This document shows positions 36,118 to 45,002 of a stretch of 64,000 nucleotides of DNA, piece after piece. Below the pieces are notes generated by a model. That model was not told where the DNA came from. It searched no databases and worked only from the letters and a program-made list of their open reading frames with translations. The DNA is taken from assembly GCF_030269545.1 (NCBI RefSeq), contig NZ_BSTN01000020.1, positions 30,923-94,922 of the forward strand. Reading direction: 5' to 3'. The stretch's first letter is position 1; every line of letters begins with the position of its first letter. This DNA comes from Actinomadura sp. NBRC 104425 (GTDB lineage Bacteria; Actinomycetota; Actinomycetes; Streptosporangiales; Streptosporangiaceae). The position numbers and the translations under genes were made by a program.

Positions 36118-37413
36118 GTGGAACAGCACTCGCGAACAGACGCCTACATCGACCGCTACGCCGCCCGCGCCACCGGCATGGTGCCTTCGGAGATCCGGGC
36201 TCTGTTCGCGGTGGCCGACCGTCCCGAGGTGGTCTCTCTCGCCGGTGGAATGCCGTATGTGTCCGCTCTGCCGTTGGACAGAATCGGCGAGATGATCGGC
36301 GAACTGGTGGCCCGCAACGGCGCGCAGGTACTGCAGTACTCCTCGGCGCAGGGCGACCCGGTCCTCCGCGAGCTGATCTGCGAGGTGATGCAGCTGGAGG
36401 GCATTCGCGCCAATCCCGACGACGTGGTCGTGACGATGGGCGCCCAGCAGGCCCTCGACCTCCTCACGAAGATCTTCGTGGATCCGGGTGACGTGGTGCT
36501 GGCCGAGGCCCCCTCCTACGTCGGTGCCTTGGGCACGTTCGCCGCCTATCAGGCCGACGTCGTCCATGTTCCGCTCGACGAGGGCGGGCTGATCCCGTCC
36601 GCCCTGCGTGAGGCCCTGGAGCGTCTGCGCCGTGAGGGACGCCGGGTGAAGTTCCTCTACACGGTGCCCACCTTCCAGAACCCCGCAGGGGTGACGCTCA
36701 CCCACGCGCGGCGTGTTCAGGTTTTGGAGATCTGCGCCGAATACGACGTGCTCGTCATCGAGGACAACCCGTACGGTCTGCTGGGCTTCGACGGGGAGCC
36801 GATGCGGGCGCTGCGCGCGGACGACCCCGAACGCGTCATCTACCTCGGCTCGTTCTCCAAGACGATCGCGTCCGGGCTGCGGGTGGGCTGGGCGCTGGCT
36901 CCCCATGCGGTGCGGGCCAAACTGGTGCTGGCCGCCGAGTCCGCCATCCTCTGCCACTCCAACCTCTCGCAGCTCGCCGTGCGGGAGTACCTGACGACCC
37001 AGCCGTGGCGCGAGCAGATCAAGGACTTCCGGGTCATGTACCGGGAGCGCCGCGACGCGATGTTGGACGCTCTCGACACCCTGATGCCGAAGGACTGCAC
37101 CTGGACCCGGCCGTCCGGCGGCTTCTTCGTCTGGCTCACCGTCCCCGAAGGCCTGGACACCAAGGCGATGGCCCCCCGCGCCATCGCCGAACGCGTCGCG
37201 TACGTGCCCGGCACCGGCTTCTACTCCAACGGGGACGGTCGACGCCACTTGAGACTGTCGTACTGCTACCCCGAACCGCACCGCATCCGTGAGGGTGTCC
37301 GTCGGCTCGCAGGGGTGTTGGAGGAGGAGCTTCGCCTGCGAGACACTTTCGGAGGCGTGACCCCTGACGCGGCGTCCGGTGGCGTCGACACCCCGGGCCC
37401 CGGTCTGGTCTGA
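36118..37413 (+). CDS. PLP-dependent aminotransferase, class I/II (LysN/MocR-catalytic-domain type)
   Basis: 431 residues, GTG start preceded by TTGGAGGTGC. Fold-type I aminotransferase resembling 2-aminoadipate aminotransferases: SLAGGMPYVSALPLD near the start, QYSSAQGDPVLRELI, TVPTFQNPAGVTLT, IEDNPYGLLGFDG and the PLP lysine in YLGSFSKTIASGLRVGW. No N-terminal GntR helix-turn-helix, so it is an enzyme and not a MocR regulator. It precedes a D-Ala-D-Ala-ligase-type gene, and the pair is common next to parB in this group; a role in D-amino acid or wall precursor supply is only inferred. Confidence 0.9.
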   Translation: MEQHSRTDAYIDRYAARATGMVPSEIRALFAVADRPEVVSLAGGMPYVSALPLDRIGEMIGELVARNGAQVLQYSSAQGDPVLRELICEVMQLEGIRANPDDVVVTMGAQQALDLLTKIFVDPGDVVLAEAPSYVGALGTFAAYQADVVHVPLDEGGLIPSALREALERLRREGRRVKFLYTVPTFQNPAGVTLTHARRVQVLEICAEYDVLVIEDNPYGLLGFDGEPMRALRADDPERVIYLGSFSKTIASGLRVGWALAPHAVRAKLVLAAESAILCHSNLSQLAVREYLTTQPWREQIKDFRVMYRERRDAMLDALDTLMPKDCTWTRPSGGFFVWLTVPEGLDTKAMAPRAIAERVAYVPGTGFYSNGDGRRHLRLSYCYPEPHRIREGVRRLAGVLEEELRLRDTFGGVTPDAASGGVDTPGPGLV

Positions 37414-37428
37414 CGGAACTTCGTCGGG

Positions 37429-37460
37429 AACGCCGGCTCCCCTGCTGGGGCCGGCGTTTT
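37429..37460 (+). terminator. Intrinsic terminator after the aminotransferase gene
   Basis: AACGCCGG (37429-37436) pairs with CCGGCGTT (37451-37458), with an inner CCCC-TGCT-GGGG stem, followed by TTCC. It lies before the ligase gene, so the ligase needs read-through or its own promoter. Confidence 0.85.
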
Positions 37461-37484
37461 CCGTTCAACGGGAAAGGCAGTGGT

Positions 37485-38426
37485 GTGGAACTCGGACACG
37501 TGGTCGTCCTCGCCGGCGGGCTGTCGTACGAGCGGGAGGTCTCGTTGCGTTCCGGTCGGCGCGTCGCGGACGCGCTGCGCGCCCTCGACATCCCTGTCGA
37601 ACTGCGCGACACCGACGCGACGCTCCTGGACGCGCTGGCCACCGATCCCCCGGACGTGGTGTTCCCCGTCCTGCACGGGGCGGCCGGAGAGGACGGCTCG
37701 ATCCGAGATGTCCTAGAGCTCCTTGGTGTCCCGTACGTTGGTGCGCGACCGGATGCTTGCCGGGTCGCCTGGGACAAGCCCACCGCCAAGGCGGTCGTCG
37801 CCCGCGCCGGTCTGTCCACTCCGGCATCCGTGGCGCTACCGAAGGAGATCTTCCACGACCTGGGCGCCGCGTCGGTACTCGACCGGATCGTGGACCGCAT
37901 GGGGCTGCCGCTCATGGTCAAGCCCACCCGCGGCGGCTCAGCCCTGGGCGCCTCCGTCGTCCGTGACGCCGACGAACTCCCCGCCGCCATGGTGGGCTGC
38001 TTCGCCTACGGTGACACGGCTCTGGTCGAGCGGTACGTCGAGGGCACAGAGGTGGCGGTCAGCGTGATCGAACGTGACGGCGAACCGTATCCGCTGCCCG
38101 CCGTTGAGATCGTCGCGGCCGGCGGGCGCTATGACTACACCGCGCGCTACGACGCAGGCGACACCGAGTTCGTCACCCCCGCCCGCCTCTCCCCCGAGAC
38201 CGCCGAACGAGTCACCGCCGCCGCGGTCACCGCCCACCGCGCCCTCGGACTGCGTGACCTGTCCCGCACCGATCTGATCGTGGACTCTTCAGGAGAAGTC
38301 CACTTCTTGGAAGTCAACGTCGCCCCAGGAATGACCGAGACCAGCCTGCTCCCCCGCGCCATCGCTGCCGCAGGCCTGGACCTTTCCCAGGTCTGCCGCG
38401 ACCTCCTCGCCCAACGTTTCACGTGA
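37485..38426 (+). CDS. D-alanine--D-alanine ligase family ATP-grasp protein
   Basis: 313 residues, GTG start after GGAAAGGCAG. Marks of the family: LAGGLSYEREVSLRSG (residues 9-24), VLHGAAGEDGSIRDVLELLG, the ATP-grasp lysine in MVKPTRGGSALG, ERYVEGTEVAVSVI and the metal-binding LEVNVAPGMTETSL at the end. It joins two amino acids with ATP hydrolysis; the family ligates D-Ala or close analogues for peptidoglycan. It is a little shorter than classical Ddl (about 340-370), and a second, true ddl elsewhere is likely. Its last codons contain a parS site. Confidence 0.88.
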   Translation: MELGHVVVLAGGLSYEREVSLRSGRRVADALRALDIPVELRDTDATLLDALATDPPDVVFPVLHGAAGEDGSIRDVLELLGVPYVGARPDACRVAWDKPTAKAVVARAGLSTPASVALPKEIFHDLGAASVLDRIVDRMGLPLMVKPTRGGSALGASVVRDADELPAAMVGCFAYGDTALVERYVEGTEVAVSVIERDGEPYPLPAVEIVAAGGRYDYTARYDAGDTEFVTPARLSPETAERVTAAAVTAHRALGLRDLSRTDLIVDSSGEVHFLEVNVAPGMTETSLLPRAIAAAGLDLSQVCRDLLAQRFT

Positions 38427-38429
38427 AAC
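38416..38429. promoter_or_regulatory. parS centromere site (ParB-binding)
   Basis: GTTTCACGTGAAAC is a perfect 14-bp palindrome identical to the actinobacterial parS core; it overlaps the stop codon of the ligase gene. ParB loads on such sites near the origin to segregate the chromosome. It confirms an origin-proximal location, yet parA/parB themselves are not in the window. Confidence 0.93.
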
Positions 38430-38974
38430 ATCGCCGCCCCGCGCAGCCTCCCGCCCTAAACCTCCAGCAGCCCCGGCACCTTGACCGCTTTTGGGTATGC
38501 GCACCCTGGAGACCTCCGGCCAGTACGGCCCCCTCCGCCTTGGACGCCATCACAGCCTCAGAACGTCAAGGTGCCCGCTCACAAATCGCCGACCAGGACC
38601 AGAGCGACGCGGTGGACCGGCCGAGTGAACTCGCGACATAGTCCTTCGCTCTGCGCGATGACTTCTGGAGAGCCGACGGCGCTGGCCGCTGGGCCGGTCC
38701 AATAATCCGCTTCCCCCAAGCAGTGGCAGCGATTACCCCTCACACCCGTGCCCGCCAGCCGACCTCCTCCGGACGGCAGCCCTCGCCTCCAGGTGCATGC
38801 ATGACGACCGCTCGCCCGGAGCAGCACGACCGGATGCTGTCGGCTTCCGGCAACCTGGAACACTGGGCCCGCCCGCGGCCGTCGGCGCTACGCCTTGGGC
38901 GGTTCTTGAACGGCAAGAGGGCCTTCTGATTGCGGTGTGGATTGCGACATCTACCACCGACGTCCAGGAGGCCC
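38430..38974. other. Non-coding region after parS
   Basis: About 545 bp without a supported gene; composition is mixed and reading frames on both strands are short. This is where core gene order stops and accessory DNA begins. Confidence 0.5.
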
Positions 38975-39155
38975 TCGCGTCCCACCGCAACGCCCCTTTG
39001 ACCCCGACCGGACGCCTGCGCCCGCCCCGGTGTGTCGTGGAGGACGGCCGACCACTGCGCCGGACAGCTGAACGCTTCGGCGCCGGTCACACCACCGCCG
39101 CACGGTGGGCCGCCCGCCGCAGTTGGGCGCCGCCGGCATGCACGACCGCACCCAG
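38975..39155 (+). pseudogene. IS481 transposase N-terminal fragment
   Basis: Encodes ASHRNAPLTPTGRLR, then VVEDGRPLRRTAERFGAGHT with TAARWAAR, the helix-turn-helix N-terminus of IS481 transposases, and breaks off near the GMHDR motif. Sequence then switches directly to an IS256-type remnant, so one element was truncated by insertion or recombination with the other. Confidence 0.65.
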
Positions 39156-40285
39156 CCGCCCCCTTCAACGCGATCTGCGGCGCCGGCTACGGGCAGCGCT
39201 CGGACGAACGGGTCAACCGCCGCAACGGCTACCGGGAACGGACGTGGGACACCCGCGCCGGCACGGTCGAACTGGCGATCCCGAAGCTGCGCAGCGGGTC
39301 GTACTTCCCCGAGTGGCTGCCGAGCGGCGCCGCCGGACCGACCAGGCCCTGATCAGCGTGGTGGCCACCTCGTATCTGCTGGGGGTGTCCACGCGGCGGG
39401 TGGACAGGCTGGTGGAGCAGATGGGCATCCAGGGCATCTGGCAAAAGCCAGGTGTCGGAGATGTCGAAGGTGCTGGACGCCCAAGTGGCCGCGTTCCGCA
39501 ACCGGCCCCTGGAAGGTGGGCCGTATGCGTTCGTGTGGCTGGACGCCCTCACCCAGAAGGTGCGTGAGGGCGGCCGGATCGTCAACGTGCACGTGCTGGT
39601 GGCGACCGGTGTCAACGCCGACGGGCACCGCGAGATCCTGGGGGTCGAGGTGGCCTCGGCCGAGGACGGCGCCGGGTGGGTGGCGTTCCTGCGCGGGTTG
39701 GTCGCCCGCGGCCTGTCGGGGGTGCAGCTGGTGGTCTCCGACGCCCACGTCGGGCTGGTCGAGGCGGTGGGGGCGACGCTGCCGGGGGCGTCCTGGCAGC
39801 GGTGCCGCACCCACTACCTGCGCAACCTGCTGACCAAGGTGCCCAGGTCGGCTCAGCCGTGGGTGGCGACGCTGGTGCGCACGATCTTCGACCAGCCCGC
39901 CGCCGGAAAGGTGCACGCCCAGCACGCCCGCGTGGTGGAATCGCTGGAGGCCAAGCACCCCGAGGCGGCGCAGCATCTGGACGAGGCCCGTGACGACCTG
40001 TTGGCCTTCACCGGCTTCCCTCGGCAGGTCTGGCGGCAGATCTGGTCGAACAACCCGCAGGAGCGGTTGAACAAGGAGATCCGGCGGCGAACCGACGTGG
40101 TCGGGATCTTCCCCGACCGCACCGCGGTCCTCCGCCTCGTCGGCGCCGTGCTGATGGAGCAGACCGACGAGTGGACCGAGGGTCGCCGCTACATGGGCCT
40201 GGAGTTCCTCGCCAAAGCCAGACTGCGGGTGATTGACGGCGGCCCTTGCGGGGACGAGACCGACCAGCAGGCGATCACTGCTTAA
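39156..40285 (+). pseudogene. IS256-family (mutator-type) transposase, frameshifted
   Basis: Three consecutive frames are needed: CGAGYGQRSDERVNRRNGYR with VELAIPKLRSGSYFP (39172-39350), then RRTDQALISVVATSYLLGVS (about 39330-39450), then 277 residues from 39452 (SEMSKVLDAQVAAFRNRPL, the DALTQKVREGG region with the first Asp, VSDAHVGLVEAV with the second, and SNNPQERLNKEIRRRTDVVG with the Glu). The long last part has intact DDE residues, but the 5' frameshifts and missing N-terminal DNA-binding part make it a pseudogene. Confidence 0.88.
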
Positions 40286-40645
40286 CCGGCAGAAACAGGA
40301 TCACGCGGAGGCCGACTCATACACCACTCCGCTGGACGTGACCCGCGGCCCCGGCCGGCGACCGTCGACGCCACGGTGGCCGCTGCGACAGGCGGAGAGG
40401 CTAAACACCTGTGGAGACTGGATAAGACCACCGCTCGCGGTGGCGCAGGTCGGTGAAACAGGAACCCACCGAGGTGCCGCATGAGCGGCACGGTAGGAAT
40501 CCCCGCCCTTCAGGGCCGGGAGGACGTCAAGCCTGCTCCGGTCCCGTCAGGCCCCCGCCAGCGTCCCATCTCCCAGCCGGTTCCGGCCACGGGGGCCGCG
40601 TGCAACGACCACTCGGACCGTTGCGGACTGCGCTGTGATGCTTAG
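40286..40645. other. Intergenic DNA with an IS200/IS605-type end
   Basis: 360 bp with no gene. At 40491-40531 the sequence TAGGAATCCCCGCCCTTCA, then GGGCCGGGAGGACGTCAA, looks like the subterminal hairpin end of actinobacterial IS200/IS605 elements carrying tnpB (stem 40501-40508 with 40513-40520, imperfect). No tnpB is attached. Confidence 0.5.
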
Positions 40646-42409
40646 ATGCGAAAGCCAAGGTCGATCCGATACGCATGGCAGCGGCTACGCGGCAGAGCAG
40701 GGGGGCGGCGCCGAGGCGGCCGCGCAGCAGTTCCAGGTGGAGGACGTCGAACAGTTCGTCGCAGGCGTTGGGGCCGCGCAGTTCGACGTGGAGCGGCTGC
40801 GGCCTGGCCGACCCTGACGTTCGCGGTCCTGGTGGTGCTGGTCGGTAGCGCTGTGGCAGTGCTTCTGTGGCGGGGGCCGTGGTGGTTCGACGGCAAGTAC
40901 CTCGACAAGGCCGACTACAAGTCCGCAGCCGGAGCGCTGATCAGCAGTTTCCGCGCCGCCGTGACACAGGTCTTGCTCGGCCTCGGCGCCCTGGTGGCGT
41001 TGTGGTTCACCTGGCGCAACTACCGGCTCACCCGCCGGGGCCAGGTCACGGACCGCTTCATCAAGGCGCTGGAGCGCTTGGGGTCGTCCGAGATGTATGT
41101 CCGCTACGGCGGGGTGTTGGCCCTGGAGCAGATCGTGCAGGATGCACCTGATCAGGCAACCCACGCCACTCAGGTTCTGGTGGCGTTCGTCCGGGACCGC
41201 GCCCCGACCTGCCGCCGCCCCGAGAAGGGCCCCTCCCTGGGACGCCGTCCGCCCCTGCCGGACGAGCCGGAAGCCGATGTGCAGGCCGCACTCACCACAC
41301 TGACCCGACCCGGGGCCCGCCAGCACGTCGACCACAACGCGGCTCCCCTCGACCTCACCAACCGGCACCTGACCGGCGCCCGGCTCAACGGCGCGGACCT
41401 GACCGACGCCATGCTCGACGACGCGGACCTGAGCGGCGCCATGCTCAACAGAGGGAACCTGACCGGCGCCGCGCTCATCAAGGCGGACCTGAGCGGCGCC
41501 ATGCTCAACGGAGCGGACCTGACCAGCGCCGTGCTCTACAAGGCGGACCTGACCGGCGCCCGCCTCAATGATGCAAACCTGACCGGCGCCCACCTCAATG
41601 ACGCAAACCTGACCGACGCCGCGCTCATCAAGGCGGAACTGACCGGCGCCTACCTCATTGACGCAAACCTGACCAACGCCGTACTCAATGACGCAAACCT
41701 GACCGACGCCATACTCGACCGCGCGAACCTGACCCGCGCCCGGCTCAACGGAGTGGACCTGACCGACGCCGCGCTCACCGTCGCGGACCTGACCGACGCC
41801 ATGCTCAACGGAGCGGACCTGACCAGCGCCGTGCTCTACAAGGCGGACCTGACCGGCGCCCGCCTCGATGACGCGGACCTGACCGACGCCGCGCTCATCG
41901 AGGCGGACCTGACCGGCGCCCGCCTCAATGATGCAAACCTGACCGGCGCCCACCTCAATGACGCAAACCTGACCGACGCCGCGCTCATCAAGGCGGAACT
42001 GACCGGCGCCTACCTCATTGACGCAAACCTGACCAACGCCGTACTCAATGACGCAAACCTGACCGACGCCATACTCGACCGCGCGAACCTGACCCGCGCC
42101 CGGCTCAACGGAGTGGACCTGACCGACGCCGTGCTCACCGTCGCGGACCTGACAGACGCCATGCTCAACAGAGCGAATTTGACCGGCGCCATGCTCAACA
42201 GAGCGAACCTGACCGGCGCCATGCTCGTCGGAGCGGACCTGACCGGCGCCGTGCTGGACGGCGCGGACCTGAGCCGGACGCATGTCGCGGTGGAACAAGT
42301 GGTGGCGGCACGGCTGGGCGCGACAACCCGGCTACCTCCCGCCGTAGCGGCTGATCCGCGGGTAGTCGAACGGATCAAGCAGGTAGAGGCCGAGCGGAAA
42401 CGGTCGTGA
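40646..42409 (+). CDS. Membrane-anchored pentapeptide-repeat protein with internal 360-bp duplication
   Basis: 587 residues. The N-terminus is Arg-rich (1-50), followed by two hydrophobic segments (about 55-75 and 98-122), a cytoplasmic part with YRLTRRGQVTDRFIKALERL and RYGGVLALEQIVQDAP, then from residue 235 to 560 about 60 tandem pentapeptides of the A(D/N)LTG/D-A-x-L-x type forming a right-handed beta-helix. Lines 41581-41760 and 41941-42120 are identical in DNA, a 360-bp-offset duplication. Such membrane pentapeptide proteins are frequent in actinobacteria; function is unknown, with anchoring or signalling most often proposed. Start is ATG at 40646 without a clear ribosome-binding site. 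Confidence 0.85.
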   Translation: MRKPRSIRYAWQRLRGRAGGRRRGGRAAVPGGGRRTVRRRRWGRAVRRGAAAAWPTLTFAVLVVLVGSAVAVLLWRGPWWFDGKYLDKADYKSAAGALISSFRAAVTQVLLGLGALVALWFTWRNYRLTRRGQVTDRFIKALERLGSSEMYVRYGGVLALEQIVQDAPDQATHATQVLVAFVRDRAPTCRRPEKGPSLGRRPPLPDEPEADVQAALTTLTRPGARQHVDHNAAPLDLTNRHLTGARLNGADLTDAMLDDADLSGAMLNRGNLTGAALIKADLSGAMLNGADLTSAVLYKADLTGARLNDANLTGAHLNDANLTDAALIKAELTGAYLIDANLTNAVLNDANLTDAILDRANLTRARLNGVDLTDAALTVADLTDAMLNGADLTSAVLYKADLTGARLDDADLTDAALIEADLTGARLNDANLTGAHLNDANLTDAALIKAELTGAYLIDANLTNAVLNDANLTDAILDRANLTRARLNGVDLTDAVLTVADLTDAMLNRANLTGAMLNRANLTGAMLVGADLTGAVLDGADLSRTHVAVEQVVAARLGATTRLPPAVAADPRVVERIKQVEAERKRS

Positions 42410-42458
42410 TCGCTGGCGCGTGGTACGGCAACGGCGCATGACGCGGGCCGGTAACGGC

Positions 42459-42492
42459 AACGGCCCGCACTCCACCAGGAGTGCGGGCCGTT
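42459..42492. terminator. Perfect 15-bp hairpin after the pentapeptide gene
   Basis: AACGGCCCGCACTCC (42459-42473), loop ACCA, then its exact complement (42478-42492). No T-run follows, but the location 50 bases after the stop codon of the plus gene and before a convergent minus gene suggests a bidirectional terminator. Confidence 0.85.
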
Positions 42493-42568
42493 CAACCGAC
42501 CGCTAGGGACAGCCCTGCGCCCCGTGCCGCCTGTTCGCGTTCCGTCCGGACCGGCCGTAGACCCGGAC

Positions 42569-42610
42569 GGTTCAGATTCGGGTTCGGGTTCAGATTCGGG
42601 TTCGGGTTCA
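42569..42610. repeat. Hexanucleotide microsatellite
   Basis: Seven tandem hexamers GGTTCA/GATTCG/GGTTCG in order, beginning directly at the stop codon of the minus-strand HTH gene. Similar GGTTCG/GAGTTC hexamers recur within that gene at about 42828-42905, where they encode the Glu-Leu/Pro-Glu tract. Confidence 0.9.
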
Positions 42611-43427
42611 CGAAGCCGCCCGGTTCACCCGGGCGCGGGCTTCCACAAGCCGGTTGTACGCCGTCGTCCGCGCCAACCCCAGCTCGTCCTGAACCACGGC
42701 CAGCGACACGTTCTCGTACCCTCGCGCGCGGATCAGCGCCACCACTTCACGAACCTGCGCCTCCTTGGCCGCGGCACGCTTCGACACGTCGTTCCGCTGG
42801 TCACCGCCGGGTTCACGTTCCGGTTCCACATGCGGTTCAGGTTCGGCGGGCCAGCCGGTTCCAGTTCCGATTCCGGTTCGAGTTCGAGTTCGGGTTCGAG
42901 TTCGGGTTTGACCTGCGGAACCTGAACCTGTTCTGCAACCGGCTGTTGTACCTGAACGGCCCGCGGTGACCGAACGACAGGCGCAGCCGGCCGCGGTGTA
43001 CCGGCGAACGCCTGAGAAATCTCGGTGACCGGAACGTCCAACCCGAACCGGTTCAGGTAGCTGCGCACCCGCGCGCGTCCGCGCCGAGCGCCACCAGCTC
43101 GTCCTCCCTGAGACCCCTCAACGGCGACGCCACCGCCGACGGCAACGGCACCGACCGCGCCGAAGGAGACGACGGCGCGGTGTCGAACAGGTCGTCGGCC
43201 ATCGCCACCCGCCGCAACTCCTTCTCATCCGTCGCGGTCACCTCCGCCGCCCGCTCACGCAGAACCGCCGACGACACGTCCGAAACCACAGCCCCGAACG
43301 CCGCGAACGCCGCCGCGCCCAAGCTGCACGCCACACCGATCGGGCCCGCCTTAACCAAGTTCGCGACCACACTGACCAGCAACGGCAGGATGATCAGCGC
43401 CCACAGGGCGAGGTTCTGCCGCGACAT
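42608..43427 (-). pseudogene. Frameshifted membrane protein with C-terminal helix-turn-helix
   Basis: Three overlapping frames read as one protein. From ATG at 43427: RQNLALWALIILPLLVSVVA and GVACSLGAAAFAAFGAVV (two membrane segments), then a linker to ADAR near 43075; after a frameshift RSYLNRFGLDVPVTEISQAF, a Gln/Val/Pro-rich and Glu-Pro-Leu repeat tract; after a second shift near 42830 SKRAAAKEAQVREVVALIR and LAVVQDELGLARTTAYNRLV, a helix-turn-helix. The layout (membrane N-terminus, HTH C-terminus) resembles Spd-type proteins of actinomycete conjugative elements, but I cannot confirm the family. The shifts fall near GC-rich or hexamer repeats, so slippage or sequence error is possible. Confidence 0.6.
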
Positions 43428-43431
43428 GTCC

Positions 43432-44049
43432 CTAGTACCGGAGCAGGTCCGCCAGGACGGCGAGGCACAGCCGGTCGTCCAGGTCCGCGGCGGCGCCGGT
43501 CTCCAGCCAGGCCCCGGCGGCGCGCAGCGCCTCCCGTGACGCCTCCAGCGAGCGCGCCCCGGCCGTGGCCAGGCTGACGGAGAACCATGTCGCCGCAACG
43601 CCCGGATCGGCGTCCCCGGACACCGCGCGCTGCACCGACAGCGCCTCCTCCCAGAGCGGCACGGCCTCATCCGGACGGCCCCGCCGGACGGCGATGTCGC
43701 CCAGCGCCAGTAGGTGCCGGGCGAGCGCGGGGTCGGGTCCGAACGTCAGGCTCCTGGCGGCCTCGACGGCCTGCCGGTAGGCGCGGTCGGCCATGTCGAG
43801 GTCGCCTGCGCCCACCGCCAAATCGCCCCATCCGGACCAGACCGCTGCCGTCCACGAGCTCGCCGGCTGCCGCGCCCACACGTCCAGGGAGGCCCGGTAC
43901 TGCGCTGCCGCTTCGTTGCGCAGCGTCTGGGCGGCATGCGACAGGGCCTGTGCGAGCACGCACGCGGCCGCCCCCACATCCGGGTGCGCCGGTCCGCGCA
44001 GGCTATGTAGGACGGTGAGCCGCTCACGCAACGGCGCGATCGCCGCCAC
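43432..44049 (-). CDS. TPR-like repeat protein, possibly N-terminally truncated
   Basis: 205 residues from GTG at 44049. Helical tetratricopeptide-like repeats: PDVGAAACVLAQALSHAAQT, GDLDMADRAYRQAVEAARSL, ALARHLLALGDIAVRRGRPD with EAVPLWEEAL, and a final helical part. Coding character continues upstream of the GTG (GLLSPRDPVAAIAPLRERL) into the divergent gene, and it stops 4 bp before the membrane/HTH gene. This suggests loss of an N-terminal part of a longer regulator or effector with TPRs. Function unknown. Confidence 0.65.
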   Translation of the reverse strand: MAAIAPLRERLTVLHSLRGPAHPDVGAAACVLAQALSHAAQTLRNEAAAQYRASLDVWARQPASSWTAAVWSGWGDLAVGAGDLDMADRAYRQAVEAARSLTFGPDPALARHLLALGDIAVRRGRPDEAVPLWEEALSVQRAVSGDADPGVAATWFSVSLATAGARSLEASREALRAAGAWLETGAAADLDDRLCLAVLADLLRY

Positions 44050-44117
44050 GGGGTCCCGGGGGCTCAGCAGGCCGGCGAAGACTGGCCGCCGCGAACGGAG
44101 GCCCCCTCGCCGAAGGT

Positions 44118-45002
44118 TTGGAGGCCCATCCCCTGCGGAGCGCCCGCAGGGCCCACCGGCTGCGGGTGGAATGCGCAGACGCCGAACGGCGCGCGCGGTT
44201 CGTACGGCGGCTGGCCGGCATCCCCGACGTCCGGGTCGCCGAGGAGGAGGAGACGGGCGGCGAGATCGCGACGATCACCCTGGATGAGACGGGCTTTCTG
44301 CTCCGCGACGCCGCGAGGCTGCCGCTCTACCCCGCCCCCAGGCCGGCGGACCTCGCGTCGATCGCGCGGCTGCGGGAGGACATCGCCCATCTAGGCAACG
44401 CGGTGCGGTTGCGCGAACTGGCCCCGGGGGCGGACCGCCTCACCGTGCCCGTCGCCTTCACCGCGTCCCTCGTGGGCGGCACCGCGGACCTGTCCGCCGG
44501 CGACCCGGTCGCGCACGTCGGCGACAGGATCCGGCTCCGGGTGCGCAACGACGCCGACGGCGGGCGCCCCGTCTACGCCAACGTGCTCGACCTCGGCGTC
44601 GCCGGGCGGATCAGCGTCCTGAACGTCGCCGAACCCTCCGGGATCGAGCTGCTCCCCGGGCAGGAGCACGCGGTCGGCGCCGACCCCGGCGGATACGAAC
44701 CGGGTCTGCCCCTGACCTGGCCCGCCCTGCTGCCGGTGGACTCGCCGCGGTTCGAGACGCTCGTGGCCGTGTTCTCCGACCAGCCGCAGGACCTTCGGGG
44801 GCTGGCCCAGCCGGGCGTGAGCCACAGGAGCCGGCAGTCCCCGGTGTGGCGGGAGCTGGCGTGGCTGCTGCGCCCGTACAGGCGCGACCTGGCGGGCCCG
44901 AGCCTCCCCTCGGTTCGGTACGCGTTCGTCCATGTCCCCTTCGTGCTGTGTCCCGGCGGTCTGAACTGCTCCCACCGCACAGCACCCGGTGCCCGACGCT
45001 AG
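44118..45002 (+). CDS. DUF4384-like protein, remnant of a larger (possibly caspase-like) protein
   Basis: 294 residues if started at TTG 44118; coding character continues upstream to about 44061 (RLAAANGGPLAEGLEAHPLR) without a start or ribosome-binding site. The C-terminal half (RIRLRVRNDADGGRPVYANV, LDLGVAGRISVLNVAEPSGI, LLPGQEH) looks like the DUF4384 domain that often follows a caspase-type (peptidase C14) domain in actinobacteria. No catalytic domain is present. It abuts, head to head, a likewise truncated TPR gene. Probably non-functional, but the frame is intact. Confidence 0.55.
   Translation: MEAHPLRSARRAHRLRVECADAERRARFVRRLAGIPDVRVAEEEETGGEIATITLDETGFLLRDAARLPLYPAPRPADLASIARLREDIAHLGNAVRLRELAPGADRLTVPVAFTASLVGGTADLSAGDPVAHVGDRIRLRVRNDADGGRPVYANVLDLGVAGRISVLNVAEPSGIELLPGQEHAVGADPGGYEPGLPLTWPALLPVDSPRFETLVAVFSDQPQDLRGLAQPGVSHRSRQSPVWRELAWLLRPYRRDLAGPSLPSVRYAFVHVPFVLCPGGLNCSHRTAPGARR

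Noticed and set aside
35655-36491. 278-residue plus-strand frame ahead of and inside the aminotransferase gene
   Set aside because: Out of frame with the enzyme, Arg/Gly-rich, no ribosome-binding site.
40685-42298. 537-residue minus-strand frame of GQVRSVEHGAGQV-type repeats
   Set aside because: Antisense shadow of the pentapeptide-repeat gene; the periodicity comes from the 15-bp and 30-bp coding repeat.
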